The notes under the pieces were generated by a model, which saw only the letters and a list, made by a program, of their open reading frames with translations, had not been told where the DNA came from and searched no databases. From positions 1 to 64,000 of the forward strand of contig JAEPRB010000166.1 of the NCBI GenBank assembly GCA_016758965.1: a stretch of DNA of 64,000 nt, written 5' to 3'. This DNA is from Circinella minor. Taxonomy: Eukaryota > Mucoromycota > Mucoromycetes > Mucorales > Lichtheimiaceae. A program made the translations under genes and the position numbers. Below, one piece after another: positions 46,782-59,100 of the stretch (position 1 is the stretch's first letter; each line of letters opens with the position of its first letter).

Positions 46782-47079
46782 ACTATTGTTAACATTATAA
46801 TTTCAGGGTGTAGAACCTTTTGGGGAGAAAGAGCGTTGGGTAGAATAAATGGGAAATGCAACAATAATAATCGGAGAATGTAACTAGAAAGTGGGGGACA
46901 TAACAACCTCACGGCAGAACTGTTTACCGTTGTGACTTCATCTCCCAATTGTGTATCCCCCAAAGTGCTGGAATACAAAAAAAATGTTGCAAGGGCCTAA
47001 AGTTATGGGTCGGATTAATCATTAATCATTTTTTTCTTTCTTTCTTTCTTCTTTCCATACAAAAAATAATATAATCATC
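46782..47079. other. Intergenic region before MDH1
   Basis: About 300 bp between co-oriented genes. It ends in a T/C-rich stretch (ttctttcttt) just before the malate dehydrogenase ATG, in the position of a fungal core promoter or 5' leader. No extra gene. Confidence 0.45.
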
Positions 47080-48580
47080 ATGTTCGCTGCTTCACGTATT
47101 GCCTCTGCTGCTTCCAAGCGTGCTTTCTCCACCTCTGCTGCTAACCTTTCCAAGGTTGCTGTTCTCGGTGCCGCTGGTGGTATCGGCCAACCCCTTTCTC
47201 TTCTTATGAAGCAAAACCCCCATGTCACTGAACTCTCCCTTTACGATATCGTTAACACTCCCGGTGTTGCCGCTGATTTGAGGTAAACAAAGCATTTTCA
47301 AAAGTATACACATGTATAATTTTAAAGAAGAATACTCTATATACTAACATATTTGACAATAAACGCGTTTTTTCTTTCACATAGTCACATTAACACCAAC
47401 TCTACCGTAAGTAATTTGTTTTGTTTTGTTTTTTAAAAAAAATAAAAGTACGCTACGGGAAAAATAGAAATTGTTTATTAAATGGAGGGCTGGGATTCTT
47501 TTTATAGGTCAAGGGCTACACTCCTGAAAACGATGGTTTGAAGTCTGCTCTTGAAGGTGCTCACGTTGTTGTCATGTAAGCTTTTGTCACATTTATATTA
47601 AATTTACTTTCTTAGTAAGAGAACTTACTAACGTTTTTTTTTCTTTAAATTATATAGCCCTGCTGGTATGTTACCTGTTAAAATCCCGGGTCAAAAAAAA
47701 GAGAAACAAGAATTTTTAGGGAAGAAGGAATGAGAGGAAAATGAATACTAAAATATATTTAATATTGTGTTTTTGTAGGTGTTCCCCGTAAGCCTGGTAT
47801 GACCCGTGATGATTTGTTCAACACCAACGCTTCCATTGTCCGTGACCTTGCTGAAGCCTCTGCCAAGTACTGTCCTGATGCTCATTTCTTGATCATCTCC
47901 AACCCTGTCAACTCCACCGTCCCTATCTTCGCTGAAACTTTGAAGAAGGCTGGTGTCTTCAACCCCAAGAAGTTGTATGGTGTCACCACTCTTGATGTCG
48001 TCCGTGCTTCGCGTTTCGTCGCTGAAGTCAAGAACAAGGACCCCAAGGACTGCAAGATCACGTAAGTTTACTTCATCTTTGCTGTCGCTGATAATCTATT
48101 TTATTTGTGCCATCAAAATACTTAAATCTCATTCTTCTTAAACTATACAGCGTTGTCGGTGGTCACTCCGGTGTTACCATTGTTCCCCTTCTTTCCCAAT
48201 CTGGTGAAACCTTCACCAAGGAAGAACTCGATGCTTTGACTCACCGTATCCAATTCGGTGGTGACGAAGTTGTTCAAGCTAAGAACGGTACTGGTTCCGC
48301 CACTCTTTCCATGGCCTTCGCTGGTGCTCGTTTCGCTTCCAGCGTTTTGGATGCTACCGTCGGTGGTAAGAAGGGTGTCATCGAACCCTCTTTCGTCCAA
48401 TCCGATTTGTTCAAGGATCAAGGTGTTGAGTACTTCTCTTCCAACATTGAACTCGGTGCCGAAGGTGTTGAAAAGATCCACGGCTTGGGTGAAATTTCCG
48501 ACTACGAAAAGGAATTGATCAGCAAGGCCGTTCCTGAATTGCAAAAGAACATCACCAAGGGCAACAACTTTGTCCAATAA
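47080..48580 (+). CDS. MDH1: Malate dehydrogenase, mitochondrial
   Basis: NAD-dependent oxidation of malate to oxaloacetate in the citric acid cycle. The N-terminus [20 protein letters not shown] is a classic matrix-targeting presequence. The dinucleotide loop is [17 protein letters not shown]; substrate-binding arginines lie in [15 protein letters not shown]; the catalytic histidine is in [14 protein letters not shown]. Exons: 47080-47282, 47385-47406 (22 nt), 47508-47575, 47658-47665 (8 nt), 47779-48062 and about 48150-48580, all in frame. The 8-nt microexon supplies the middle of VIPAGVP. Codon usage is strongly C-biased, unlike most neighbours, which fits high expression. Length is about 338 residues, normal for the mitochondrial form. 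Confidence 0.97.
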
Positions 48581-50279
48581 ACGTAACACTTCTTTTCCGA
48601 TTTAAACAATTCCCGTTCTTTCTTAACACAAAACTACCTTATTCACTCTCCAAAAAAAATTGAAAGATATAGCAAGCAATATTGCTCATGTATAGGATTA
48701 TTATTATTTTTCTGTAAAGGATAAAAAAAAGAATTTCTTTTTTTGTTGTAAAGTTTTATAAAAATAGAGATGATTTTGCCATCAGGAAAAAACATTGTAG
48801 GAGTTTTTGGCTTGTAGTATTGGTGCGCGCATTTGTTGTTGTTTTGGGATTGGAAGGGTAAACGCGAAAACTGGATGGTCTATACTCGATTAGGAAACTG
48901 GTGATTGGGGACTGAAAAGAAATAAGCAAACTCAGATTATGGGGATAAAAAGAAAGAAGAAAAACTGCTAATATGATTGTTCAGATACACTACATCCAGC
49001 AATGGTGATATTAGCTGCTACTGCCGGAGATCTATCATCCTAACAAGTTGGTAAAAATACCATGACTCGTTGATTAATAAAGCAGTTGGTTCCTTGTGCA
49101 CAGTGAATGGGTATGTTAAAAAAAATATCAACCCCCATTATTACTGCAAAATGCATAGCTTCCCAATATGGCCGCGTTTTTTCTTGTGAAGAGTCAGAGA
49201 AAAACTCCAGTGATGACACGAAAGAAGAAAAGATGGTCTCCTAGGTATTAATAAACTGTAACTGCACTGTCATATAAATAAGCCCCCCCCCCCTGCAATA
49301 AGATACATAAGATTATTAGTAATAACGTTGGCATCGGATTAGTAGGTCTTAAGATCAAAAAAACTACAGTCCCTCCTGGCTGTCATCGCTTATAAAATTT
49401 TTCGGTTTAACTACTTAAAAGCCAAAAGATAATAAAAAAACCCTGGTTAAGTTTTGTAGACTTCTACTGAAGGTACAAAAGCTATTCAAGCAAAAGTGGA
49501 TCAAATTCTCAATTGCTGAGAATAGAAATGATAGAAAAACTTTACGCACCAGAAATCTCCAATCTCTCAAACTAAGAGAACAATAAAACTGCTACGTAAC
49601 GAGGGCAACAATAACTACAGACATGGTTACGGATACAAAATTTACCAATGGGAAGAAAGTGTCTATTCATTGGATATACAGGAAGAAAGAGAACGCGATT
49701 GATCATACTGAGGTATTGAACCGTCTGGGACAAGAATATGAATAACCACCTTACGATTTAAGGAGCTGTTAAATGAGCCAATAAGATTACAAGTTAATGC
49801 GAATATCCATTAGATAGATATAGGATGACGTACAATGTGCTTATTTATTTTTCGCATTGGCTTCATCGCTTTTATTACTTCTTACAGTATTATTTTCTGT
49901 ATATTCAATAAATAATAATATAAACAAGGAACCTGTAAAAAAGTACTCCTGGATAGACGATCAATGATCATTTTTCAGACGAAGAATGATATTAAGAGTC
50001 TTATTTTCAACTTCTCAACAACAAACTTGGGTGATAGAGAAAGTCAAAATAATATCGGATCGTCTACTGTTGTATCATCAATTGTTCAAAAGGGCAATAA
50101 TAAAATACATTACATTACTGTACAATAATAATCCTTTTTAAAAGTACAGAAATCCCTGACAAGAAGTTACGTTGTTTTATCTTCTTTAATTATTTAGCTA
50201 TCTGAATTCGAATGACCACAAAGATAAGAATATAAAAGAGAAAATAATTATATGTTTTATATTATATTTATAATACTTA
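48581..50279. other. Gene-poor intergenic region, left of the pogo-like element
   Basis: About 1.7 kb with no ORF over 60 codons that looks real and no recognisable exon. A C13 run lies at about 49286-49298. The texture is more mixed in base composition than other spacers and could be decayed repeat DNA, but nothing specific can be named. Confidence 0.4.
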
Positions 50280-50988
50280 CCGTCACCGCTCGCTATAACG
50301 ATATTCGATATAACGATATTTCGATATAACGATAGGGTTTTGGCAAAAATATCGTTATATCGAGCGGACAAATAACATCTTTATTTTTTAAAAAAGGAAA
50401 TAATACTAGTTTGTTGGGCATTTTTTTGACCTTCTAACTTTAGTTTTTAAGCTTTTTATTAAGTGTTTAATAATCTGAACATCATTTTTATCTTCAGGGA
50501 TTGTCTTACCAAAAAAAATCAGTGATATTTTGCTTATGCTTCTTTCTTATAAAAATTAGATTTGTTTTTTCCCCAATTATGCTTGTCTAACTTTTTCTTT
50601 GTCAATTGGCATGCATTTGTAAACAATAATATGTAGATGGTTTTTGATGCTTATCATAATATGATACTCGCATTTTTTTTATAGGGGATCAGCATTAATT
50701 ATATGTGATTATGTGGTTGTAATTCAATTAGAAGTAATAAGATGGGGGATATTTGACAAAGAAAACTGTACAAAAAAAAAGAACTGTTTTATTTTTATAG
50801 CTTATTTTTAGTATGGACAATATAAATTTCTAGAGTTTAAGACATATAGATACAAATAAGGCCAAGTACATATGGATGATATTTATCCGATTATTATAAC
50901 TCAGATCAAGAATTCGATATAACGATAATTCGATATAACGATACACTTTTGGTCTGACGGGGTGTATCGTTATATCGAGCGGTGACGG
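50280..50988. mobile_element. Pogo/Tc1-like non-autonomous element (709 bp)
   Basis: A 24-bp terminal inverted repeat (ccgtcaccgctcg followed by an AT-rich ataacgata half) matches at 50280-50303 and 50965-50988 with a single mismatch; the outer 13 bp are perfect. TA dinucleotides flank both ends (50278-50279 and 50989-50990), the target duplication of Tc1/mariner-pogo elements. A 14-mer, tcgatataacgata, occurs seven times: forward at 50290 (one variant), 50305, 50321, 50914 and 50930, and reversed at 50350 and 50965. The forward and reverse copies at each end could form hairpins. No transposase ORF is present inside, so it would depend on an element elsewhere. The identification as pogo-like rests on the TA duplication and the CTCG-TATAACG style of the termini. 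Confidence 0.88.
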
Positions 50989-51656
50989 TATATTAATACT
51001 AATCTTTATAACGGTCCCAGAACTTGTAATAGTCCTCACTGTTCAAGTGGCATTTGAAAAGTACAACCGTGATTCATCATGATGGTAGCGTTTAATATCA
51101 GTGCTAGTACGATTTCGTATTTTTTATCCATTACGTACTAGTGAATCTATATTTTTTCTATTCCGCACAAACTATAAAAACTTTCAAGTACGGAAGAGAC
51201 AATTTTGACAAGATTTTAAACGTTGCTATGCCTCCGAGCGATAATTATTTAATAAGTCTTCAGTATTTGTTCATATTTAATATAAGAAAGGTATTATTAT
51301 TTTCATCATAAATCCGAGCCACTACATTATTAACATGAGGTTTGGCTGGGGAATAGATATATGAAACAGCATTTCTTTTTTTTTTTACTTTCTTTGGTAG
51401 TCAAAAGAAGAAGTACCATTATGGCGGGATCTGCTTCACTATTATATGCAGCTTTTCGTTAGGGTTGCACCAAGAAGAGTAATCTTTAAATTCCGCTTGT
51501 ACAGATGATAGATTTGGAGAGGTGTATATAATGTTTAGAACCCTCTTTTTCACTCACTCTCTGAAACAGAACTTTCTTTTTTATTTACAACTTTTTTTGC
51601 TTTTTATTTTTCACAATTTAAGATAAATACAGACATAACAACCATAAATTAAAATT
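50989..51656. promoter_or_regulatory. Spacer and promoter region before the disordered KEN-box protein
   Basis: About 670 bp without a recognisable gene. The last 120 bp are T-rich with cactcactctctg at 51552-51564 and a run of A/T, likely the core promoter and leader of the next gene. Confidence 0.4.
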
Positions 51657-52645
51657 ATGGATTTGTCAGAAACCGATTCACCCAGTGATTGTGAAAATGT
51701 ATGTCCACCTATATCTACTTTCTCACGGCTTGAAGGCGGTTTTGCTAACTTGGGTATCCATTCCAATACCTCTCGTGGATTCCGCAATCGAACTAGAGCT
51801 ATACAATCTACAAGTCGACCCTCTAGTCAAAGTGCATATAAACTTAGAGAATTAATTGGGTGTAATGACGATTCTGATTCAGAACGACATCCCAACTTGG
51901 ACATGGTTTTGGATCATGACAATAAGATTTCGTTCGATAATAATGACACAGTAAGTTGTTTGTTTTAATAACTATATAGCCGATAGGTATTCCAAGCTAT
52001 AGTTTTGATAATAGTAATAATAAAATACTGATATATACATATAAAATCTAGTCTTTATCACATCAATCTGAAGATTCAACTGATTTTGATGATGATCTAC
52101 TACTGTCTACACCGCCACCTTTGATTGGAAAACTTTTTGAAGACGAAGACGATAATGATGAAGTGGATTCAGATGAATATCGAGATGATACAACAAGTTG
52201 GGTCTCGCATATATATCACGATGAAGATGGTGATGTTAGTGAAACAGAGCCATTACCTCCAACAATGGGACCAGGTTATAATAAAGAAAATCAATCTGAA
52301 ATATTGGATGAGAATTATCGACGAAAAAATACCAAACGATCTTATAAAAATAATCATACAACAATGATAATACCTTCAACAAGAAAAGATCGACAACATG
52401 GAGATGAATACAACAGTAATCGTAGTGGACATCGTCGACCTTTAGGACAAATGCCATTGGATGATTGGCCCTCAACAGTGATTATCGAAAATGAAAAAAA
52501 ATTAAGACAACCACTTGAAGTAGTAGCATCTACAAGTACAGGAAGTAATAGTAGTACGAGTACAATTGGAAGTAGTCGTCGGTTTGTTCGATCCTTATCA
52601 CCATCAAGGAAAGGAAAAGAGCGTGCATTTTCTCCTGAAAATTAA
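51657..52645 (+). CDS. Disordered protein with KEN-box and D-box-like motifs
   Basis: I do not recognise a family. Two exons (51657-51951 region and about 52051-52645; the donor is gtaagt after NDT, the acceptor ctag) give about 297 residues. The whole protein is low-complexity: acidic Asp/Glu-rich in the middle (EDEDDNDEVDSDEYRDD), Ser/Thr-rich at the end. It contains NKENQ, a consensus KEN box, and about 50 residues later RRPLGQMPLDDW, an RxxL-type destruction-box-like motif. Ser-Pro sites (SLSPS, FSPEN) near the C-terminus could be CDK sites. Such motifs occur in APC/C substrates such as securins, cyclins or Hsl1-like proteins, but short motifs arise by chance in long disordered chains. 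No function is claimed. Confidence 0.75.
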
Positions 52646-53041
52646 AACCATTCACCCGAACAACAATAGCAACATTTTTTATGAATTCACACTTTCACTA
52701 ATCCTAATTCACTAAACTTAGTAACATTACAGAATTATATATACATTTATACATTTATACATTTATACATTTATACAAATCATATTATATTTCTTTTTCT
52801 TTCTATTACTCACTCACACACTCTCTCTCCCTCTCTCTCGCTACCTTTTTCTTCCTTTTCAACGTATTATCCCAACTATTATTTCCTATATATCTTCATT
52901 GTCTATTTTTTTATTTTTATTTTTTATTTAGCGTATTGTTTGTAGTTTCCCTCTCCTTTCCCGCCCCAATTTCAATTTTATTATTCCTATATTTAATATT
53001 CTTTTTTATTATCAGTTTATTAATATTATTATGTTATATAG
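52646..53041. other. Convergent intergenic region with (atacattt)x4 repeat
   Basis: 396 bp between the stops of two convergent genes. Four perfect copies of the 8-bp unit atacattt lie at 52741-52772, followed by (ct)-rich sequence at about 52815-52840. Both 3' ends must be here. Confidence 0.6.
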
Positions 53042-54171
53042 TTATTTGAATGAATTTGATATTTGTGGTGGTGTTATAATTCCAAGTTCCCGTCGTAATT
53101 CATTGAGATCTTTATGAAAATGCTTTTCGAAATAAACTGAAATAAGAGGAACTGAGGATCTAAATAACCATTTCATCAGTCAATTATTATCCATTTATTC
53201 GGATCCATTTATATATATATATATAACTTACTTTCCAGTATAAACTGCCCAAGGCACATAAACATCAAATAATCGTTTACGGCTTTCCCGTGATCTCATT
53301 ATTGGACCAAAAATCGAAGATAATGCTGTCATGGGTAACCCTGTCTGGGACCACTCGAACCATTTTAATGCCAATTCTTCTTCTACTGATACACCTAAAC
53401 CCGTCAATGCATGATAAAAATCATGACATTGACGATATCGTTGCATAACATAAGCCAATTCTTCATTATCAATAAAATGAACCTAATAAAATAAATAACG
53501 TGTCATTTATTCTCGTTCTTTTTTTTTTTGGCATATAATCGAAATCAATGGTTTTGTTTCTTACTGGTTCACGTGTATCAGGAGTAACACCTTGAGAATC
53601 TAACCAAGATATATAAAAATGTCCAAAAGAACCTGGTGCACAAGTTTCACGTAACTTTGGGAAATCAATCGTGGATGTATGAATAATAGGTCGCTCTCGC
53701 AATATCTGTCTTCCACTTTCCGTTTGAAGCATTTGATCGCGCATTCTTTTTAATGCGGTTGTCCCGGTCGTTTCACCAAGTGCGGCAACCATGTCTATTT
53801 ATTATTGTTTGCATAAGTTAAATTTTAACTATATATATACTTTCACAACAAATATATTTTGACGTTACCACCACGTAAAGGATCCAATAGAGCTGTTAAA
53901 GCTGAACCTGCAGCTAAAAGTGCACGTTGTTGGAATGGAATAGGAATGTGTGTTTCATAAAGTTTTTTTTGAGAATCTATTAATATTATTATTATTATTA
54001 GTTTGTTTATAATTGATAATGGTTAACAGAATGCCATGGAAATAATAAACTTCGCAAAAAAAAAAAATAGTACTTACTATTACTTGAACTAAACGTAGTA
54101 CCAGTGCTATAACAGCGTAAATGAAAAGTGGAACGTGTAGCAATTGCACGCGCAAAGATTCGCATTGACAT
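53042..54171 (-). CDS. COQ4: Ubiquinone biosynthesis protein COQ4, mitochondrial
   Basis: COQ4 is required for ubiquinone synthesis in the mitochondrial inner membrane complex. The start MSMRIFARAIATRSTFHLRC at 54171 is an Arg/Ser-rich mitochondrial presequence. The core carries SQKKLYETHIPIPFQQRALL, DMVAALGETTGTTALKRM, and the metal-binding HDxxHx11E motif as HDFYHALTGLGVSVEEE. The last exon must begin at the acceptor near 53180 (ttatttag) rather than the nearer tttcag; only this keeps frame, giving SSVPLISVYFEKHFHKDLNE, the conserved PLxxVYxEK end of COQ4. Total about 255 residues and five exons. All conserved features are intact. Confidence 0.94.
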
Positions 54172-54380
54172 TTCTGTTCTTCTCCTTTTGTTGTATGGCT
54201 TTATGTCAGACCACTATTTTTTGGGAGGGGTGGATTGTCGGGCAACAAGTTTTTTTTTATTTGATAAAAAGTTGTCAATCAGATCAAGGGGTAAAAATAT
54301 TTAATAATTACTAAAGTTTCTACTATTACAACATTAAATTAATACTGCTAATTTCTAATTATTATTTATTATCTTTATTT
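54172..54380. other. Short spacer, COQ4 to RTC4-like
   Basis: About 210 bp separate the COQ4 start from the stop of the upstream RTC4-like gene on the same strand. A T-rich stretch lies in the middle. No gene. Confidence 0.35.
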
Positions 54381-55974
54381 TTATTCTAGATCGCTATCAG
54401 AGGAATAAATATCATCTTCACTTGATGAAGTAAGATCAATAAAATTTTCATCATCAAATTCACCAGCATCTTCATTATTTGCTGGATAAACCAAGCATCC
54501 AAATTCTCGACTTTCCTCCATACGTTTCATGGCCATCTCCATCGTATATTGTTCTCTTTTCATTTTAGGTGTTTTCTTCAAGTCTTGTTGGATAAGACGA
54601 AGTCCTGCTTCGGGTACAAGTACTTGTTGTACATATTCTAATGGTAGTTGTGGTTGAGTTTGTTTAATAGTCAATTCCCCTGAATGAAGGAATAGACTAC
54701 TTAATACTTCAAGTATAATGGCTGCACCTTTCGATCCATAATATCCTGGCTAAAATTATATACAATATATACCAAATTAACTATTTTTTTTTAATTCATC
54801 CACCCATCATTTTTTCATTGTAATACAAAAAATAAACTTTACTACTTACTAAAGTCTTATCAAATCGCGACATGACTGCCATTGTACTTCTTGCTTTATT
54901 GACGCCATCCTCTTCATAAGATTTCAATGCCATATCACGAAACTGACTTGACACTTTGCCCGAGATAACTGCTTCTAGATCCTTTTTCAATTTAATAATA
55001 CGACCTTCCAATTTATCAAATTCAATATTCAGTGGGTATCCCTGTTGTGCACCTTCTGGCTTCACATTTAATTCGACCCGATGTAATCGACAAAATGAGT
55101 ACTGCTCCATATTAGATGCTTTACGTTGTATGTGTAACCGTTTTTCCAGAAACTTTTGATGTTGTGTGCTGGCACGTTCTTTTATCCGTTCCGTTTCTTC
55201 TTGTTCAAACTGTTTATCTTTCTTTTTAATAATTTTAAGTGCCAATCGTACCTTTTCCGGCAGTTCTTTTCGTTTTCCAAGATCATTATGACAGAAGGGA
55301 CAAACTACTTTACCTAAAAAATCATGATACATGAGTACAATTGATAACCCTCCCAACTTTTTGCTAAAAATTTTACCATTATCTGTATCATTCAAGAAGT
55401 CATCCACATCCAAATTACTAGAGAAAGATAAATTTTCTATTTCTTCTTGTTTTTTACGTTGATCTTCTTCTCGCTTTTTTTTATCTTCCAGGGTACTTGG
55501 TGCACCATTCACTTTACGTTTTGAACTACGAATGACAAGTTCGGGTACTTTGGTGTCTTCCTTTTCTTCTTTATTGTTCTTCGCTTTGCTGGTTTTTCCT
55601 TTTTTTAACACTCTTGAATTGAATTTATTTTTTGCCATTTTAGGATGTTGGTCCTGGAAATCGTCATCTTCTTCTAAAGCTCCTGCTGCTCTACGTTTGC
55701 CATTATAATTCGTATTGTGGTCGAAACGTGCTCGCCCTCTTCTTTTTGGTAAAGAAGAATCGGTTATGGAAGGTACTTCAATGGCTACTCCTTTGGCAGC
55801 TTCATTTTGTCGAATTCGAGTCGATTTTCTTTTACTGTTGTTAGTGGAAGCAACGGCTAATATTGTATCAAGGCTCTCTGCTGCTTCATTCCCTTTGTCA
55901 TTATTATTGCTTTTGGCAGTATTCAAACGAAAAGGCTGATCAGCTTCCGTAGATCGATTATTACGATTAAACAT
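54381..55974 (-). CDS. RTC4-like domain protein, probably nuclear
   Basis: The C-terminal part matches the RTC4-like domain: CPFCHNDLGKRKELPEKVRL, YSFCRLHRVELNVKPEGAQQ, GYPLNIEFDKLEGRI and, in the following exons, the PGYYGSKGAAIILEVLSSLF motif. In budding yeast Rtc4 was found through telomere-capping genetics. The N-terminal 200 residues are basic and disordered, with several Lys/Arg clusters (KRRGRARF, GKRRAAG, KRKSTRIRQ) suitable for nuclear import. The tail is acidic with LTSSSEDDIYSSDSD, a likely casein-kinase-2 target. Three exons; about 530 residues. The CxxC plus downstream CRxH residues could bind zinc. The biochemical function of the domain is unknown. Confidence 0.85.
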
Positions 55975-56147
55975 TTTTAAATAGATGAAAAAATAAAGAG
56001 AGAGAGAGAGAGAAAAGTGTATGGGGTAAGAATGGAAAAGAGAGATAAAAGGAGAATATTAAGAAAAAAACGCGTTATAGTCAAAGTCACTTGACAACAA
56101 GTTGTATAGATTTTTTTTTGACGCCGCAGCTTAATTTATTTATTTAT
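55975..56147. other. Spacer, RTC4-like start to MIOS stop
   Basis: About 170 bp between two co-oriented minus-strand genes. It has a (ga)n run near 56000 and an (atta)n-like run near 56135-56148. It must serve as RTC4-like promoter and MIOS terminator. Confidence 0.35.
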
Positions 56148-59100
56148 TTATTCATCGGCAACTTTACTTAAACTGTAACAATGACATGAACAGCTGCTAA
56201 CCGGACATGTATCATGATTCCTAAACCAATCAAATATATGAGTTGCATGACCTCCATGACGACATGTTTGGCACCATGTAAACCATAAATCAAAACCTGC
56301 TGGATCAGCTATATTGAGTTAACGATTGAAAGACGTTAGTAAAATGAATAATAGATATATCAAGGTTTCTTTTTTTTTTGCTGGCTATTATTACTTGGTT
56401 ACAATATAAAGAGAAAGGTAAATAATTATATTCACTTACTTTTACTAGAATCATTCATCGCAATTGTCTTTCGTACCGGATCAATAGGTGTACCCAAATG
56501 TAACAAGCATAAGGCACATCGAGGAAGTGGTTTACGACAACTAGGACAGACGGTTGGCTTTATACATATACAAAATGATGAGACGCCACATCTATATTTC
56601 CATATATATATTATTAAAAGTAAACAATGTCTCTTTTTTTTACCTTTTGTTTTCCAGAAGCACGACCGGATGAAGCTGGAGAAATATTTGTTTGTACGTT
56701 CATTCGTTTTCCTTCTCGAGTGCGCACATTTTGTACCAGTAAACGATGGCCCAAAGTTTGAGCACAGTAAGTACATCGAACATAAACTTGTGGGGGAGCT
56801 ACTTCACTTGAATTCATTCGTTTTCCTCTTTCAATATCAAATTTAGCACGTGAATGCCAAAGTTGCCATCGATCTAAAAGATTTCGATAACTATAGTCCC
56901 GTCCCATCAATAAAAGAATACAGTAACAATGTTTAGCCTTTGAATGGAAAAGTAACATGATTGTAATATTAAAGGTTCTCTTAGGTTTTTTTCTACCTTT
57001 CCACCCAATCTTCTACACGTTTATCCTTGAATCGTTGAGGAACAACATAGCTCATTACAAGACTAGCTGTCTGCACATCACTATATCGGTTGACCGTCTG
57101 TTCAAATAAATCCACAGCAGATGTAGTAAGTCCTGTCAATAAAACACCTTCTACATCGCCTTCTTCAATCACTCGTTCTGTTGATTTTTCCAAATATTGA
57201 CTCAACTATGATAACAATAACAATAGTAATATTAATAGTGAAGTTAAACTAGGAGAGTGAACAAGTAGGGTAATCATAATAATAATATCTCATTATTAAT
57301 TTTGCTTTTTTACCTTTTCATCATCTAGTACACGTAAAGCAACAGCCACACGTTCTTTCAATGAAAGTCGTGGCTCATTCAATACTCGGAACCAATCATT
57401 GGATGAAATATAAGAGAAGATGGCTCGTAAGTAAGGTCGATCCACCATATCTTGACTAAGCGATTCACACAAATCCCGCCACGTAGGATTCACATTCACT
57501 GCACCAGGTTGAAACCCTGCTAGTACAGCAGACATTAACTTGCGTTGTTGTTCTATAAATATAATAAAGTATTCAGTTAATAAACAAACAAACAAAATGA
57601 AGCTTGCATATTTATTTATGTATATGTATATGTATGTGTATTAAGCAGAAGGAAAGGAGATGGTATTTTTACCATCGTGACCCGATCCACGTTCGCTTTT
57701 AAGGGCTTCAATAGCACGTTCAGTTAATCCACAAAAGAAAGCCCAGCCCGCTGCTTGATCATAATCCCCTCGTGATTCGAGACTAGGTAAATAAATAATC
57801 TTATTTGTTAATCCTGTAGAAAATTCCATAACGTACATAAAAAAAAAAGAAGCCGCTTTACTTTACCGCACAAGCTCTTCTTCTAATTCACTTTGGCTAT
57901 AATCAAATCCACACACTTTTAAAGCGAGTTTTCTTTGTGTACGTTTTTTTGTAGAAACCATAAAAAGTGAATCTTGCTCTGGCTCTCCTGTTACTGCTTG
58001 TTGTTGTTGTTGTAGTGGTGGTGTCGTGATTGTTCTTGATTTATTTCCCGAACTTCTTCTTCCACCATCTGGATCATATTTATTTCCTTTATTTGTTGAA
58101 GTTTTTCGATTTAGCGATGTCCCGGTATCTTTTTTTATTATTATTGAATTAAAATAGTTGAGTCATTATAAGTTGAAAGAAGAGAGAGGTAGATCCTCAC
58201 GTTGTTATGGTGAATACTTTTCTTTGGTTTTTACCTAATCCATTCCAAATAACATAGACACCTTGATAAGAATACTCAACACTTCCAGTAAGTTCATCCG
58301 CTCCTAACAGTAATTGTATTGTTTTTCATCGTATCGAAATTAATATATCTTGTACAAGCAATATAGCCATTTATATATATATATATATATAAGTATGTTA
58401 TATACCACACAAGGAAGACATACTTTGTATCCATGACCATAATTCAGTAAGTTTATAATCGCCTTTCGCAACATTAATGTTTTCTTTGTACTAAATAAAA
58501 TTCATGTTTAACAACGCGAAATTAAATAATATAAAAGGATTTTTTTTCTTTTTTTTTACCTGCATAGAATAACCCATCTTGACACGATTACGCATAACAA
58601 CGGATATATCATTAGCAAGACTATCAGCTACACTACCAGTTAATTCAGAAGGTATCCACTGTAATTCATCCACATTATAAGAGTTCGATATATATGTCTC
58701 ATCACTTTGAGATCTATACAGTATATATGTAATCAATATTTGTTAGATATTGAAAAGAACTGAAGAAAAGAGAAAGAAATATTACGATGTAATATTTTCT
58801 TACTTACCGACTCCGTCCATCCGTAATATTCAATTTTGCCAATTCTCCCTTAATATTACTTTTATTATCTTGATCGGGTGGTCGAAAAGTACGATCACTT
58901 CCTCCGCAACTTAATAATTCGCTTCCATTGGTAACCAACATGCCCCCTGTTGGTCTCCATGTCATCTTGGATGCTTCTTCCAAATATATTGATTGAAATT
59001 GACCATCGCGGTACATTGTTAATATACTTGGTACCATACTGCAAACGTCTGTACGATGATGATGATGATGATGCTTATTGTCTCGCATAGTAGGTATAAA

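Noticed and set aside
48143..48589. 148-codon open frame antisense to the MDH1 last exon
   Set aside because: It is a codon-bias shadow of a C-rich coding exon; no start context or homology I recognise. The sense strand reads an unmistakable malate dehydrogenase.
48581..50279. Decayed retroelement in the gene-poor stretch
   Set aside because: No reverse transcriptase, integrase or long terminal repeat could be seen on either strand.
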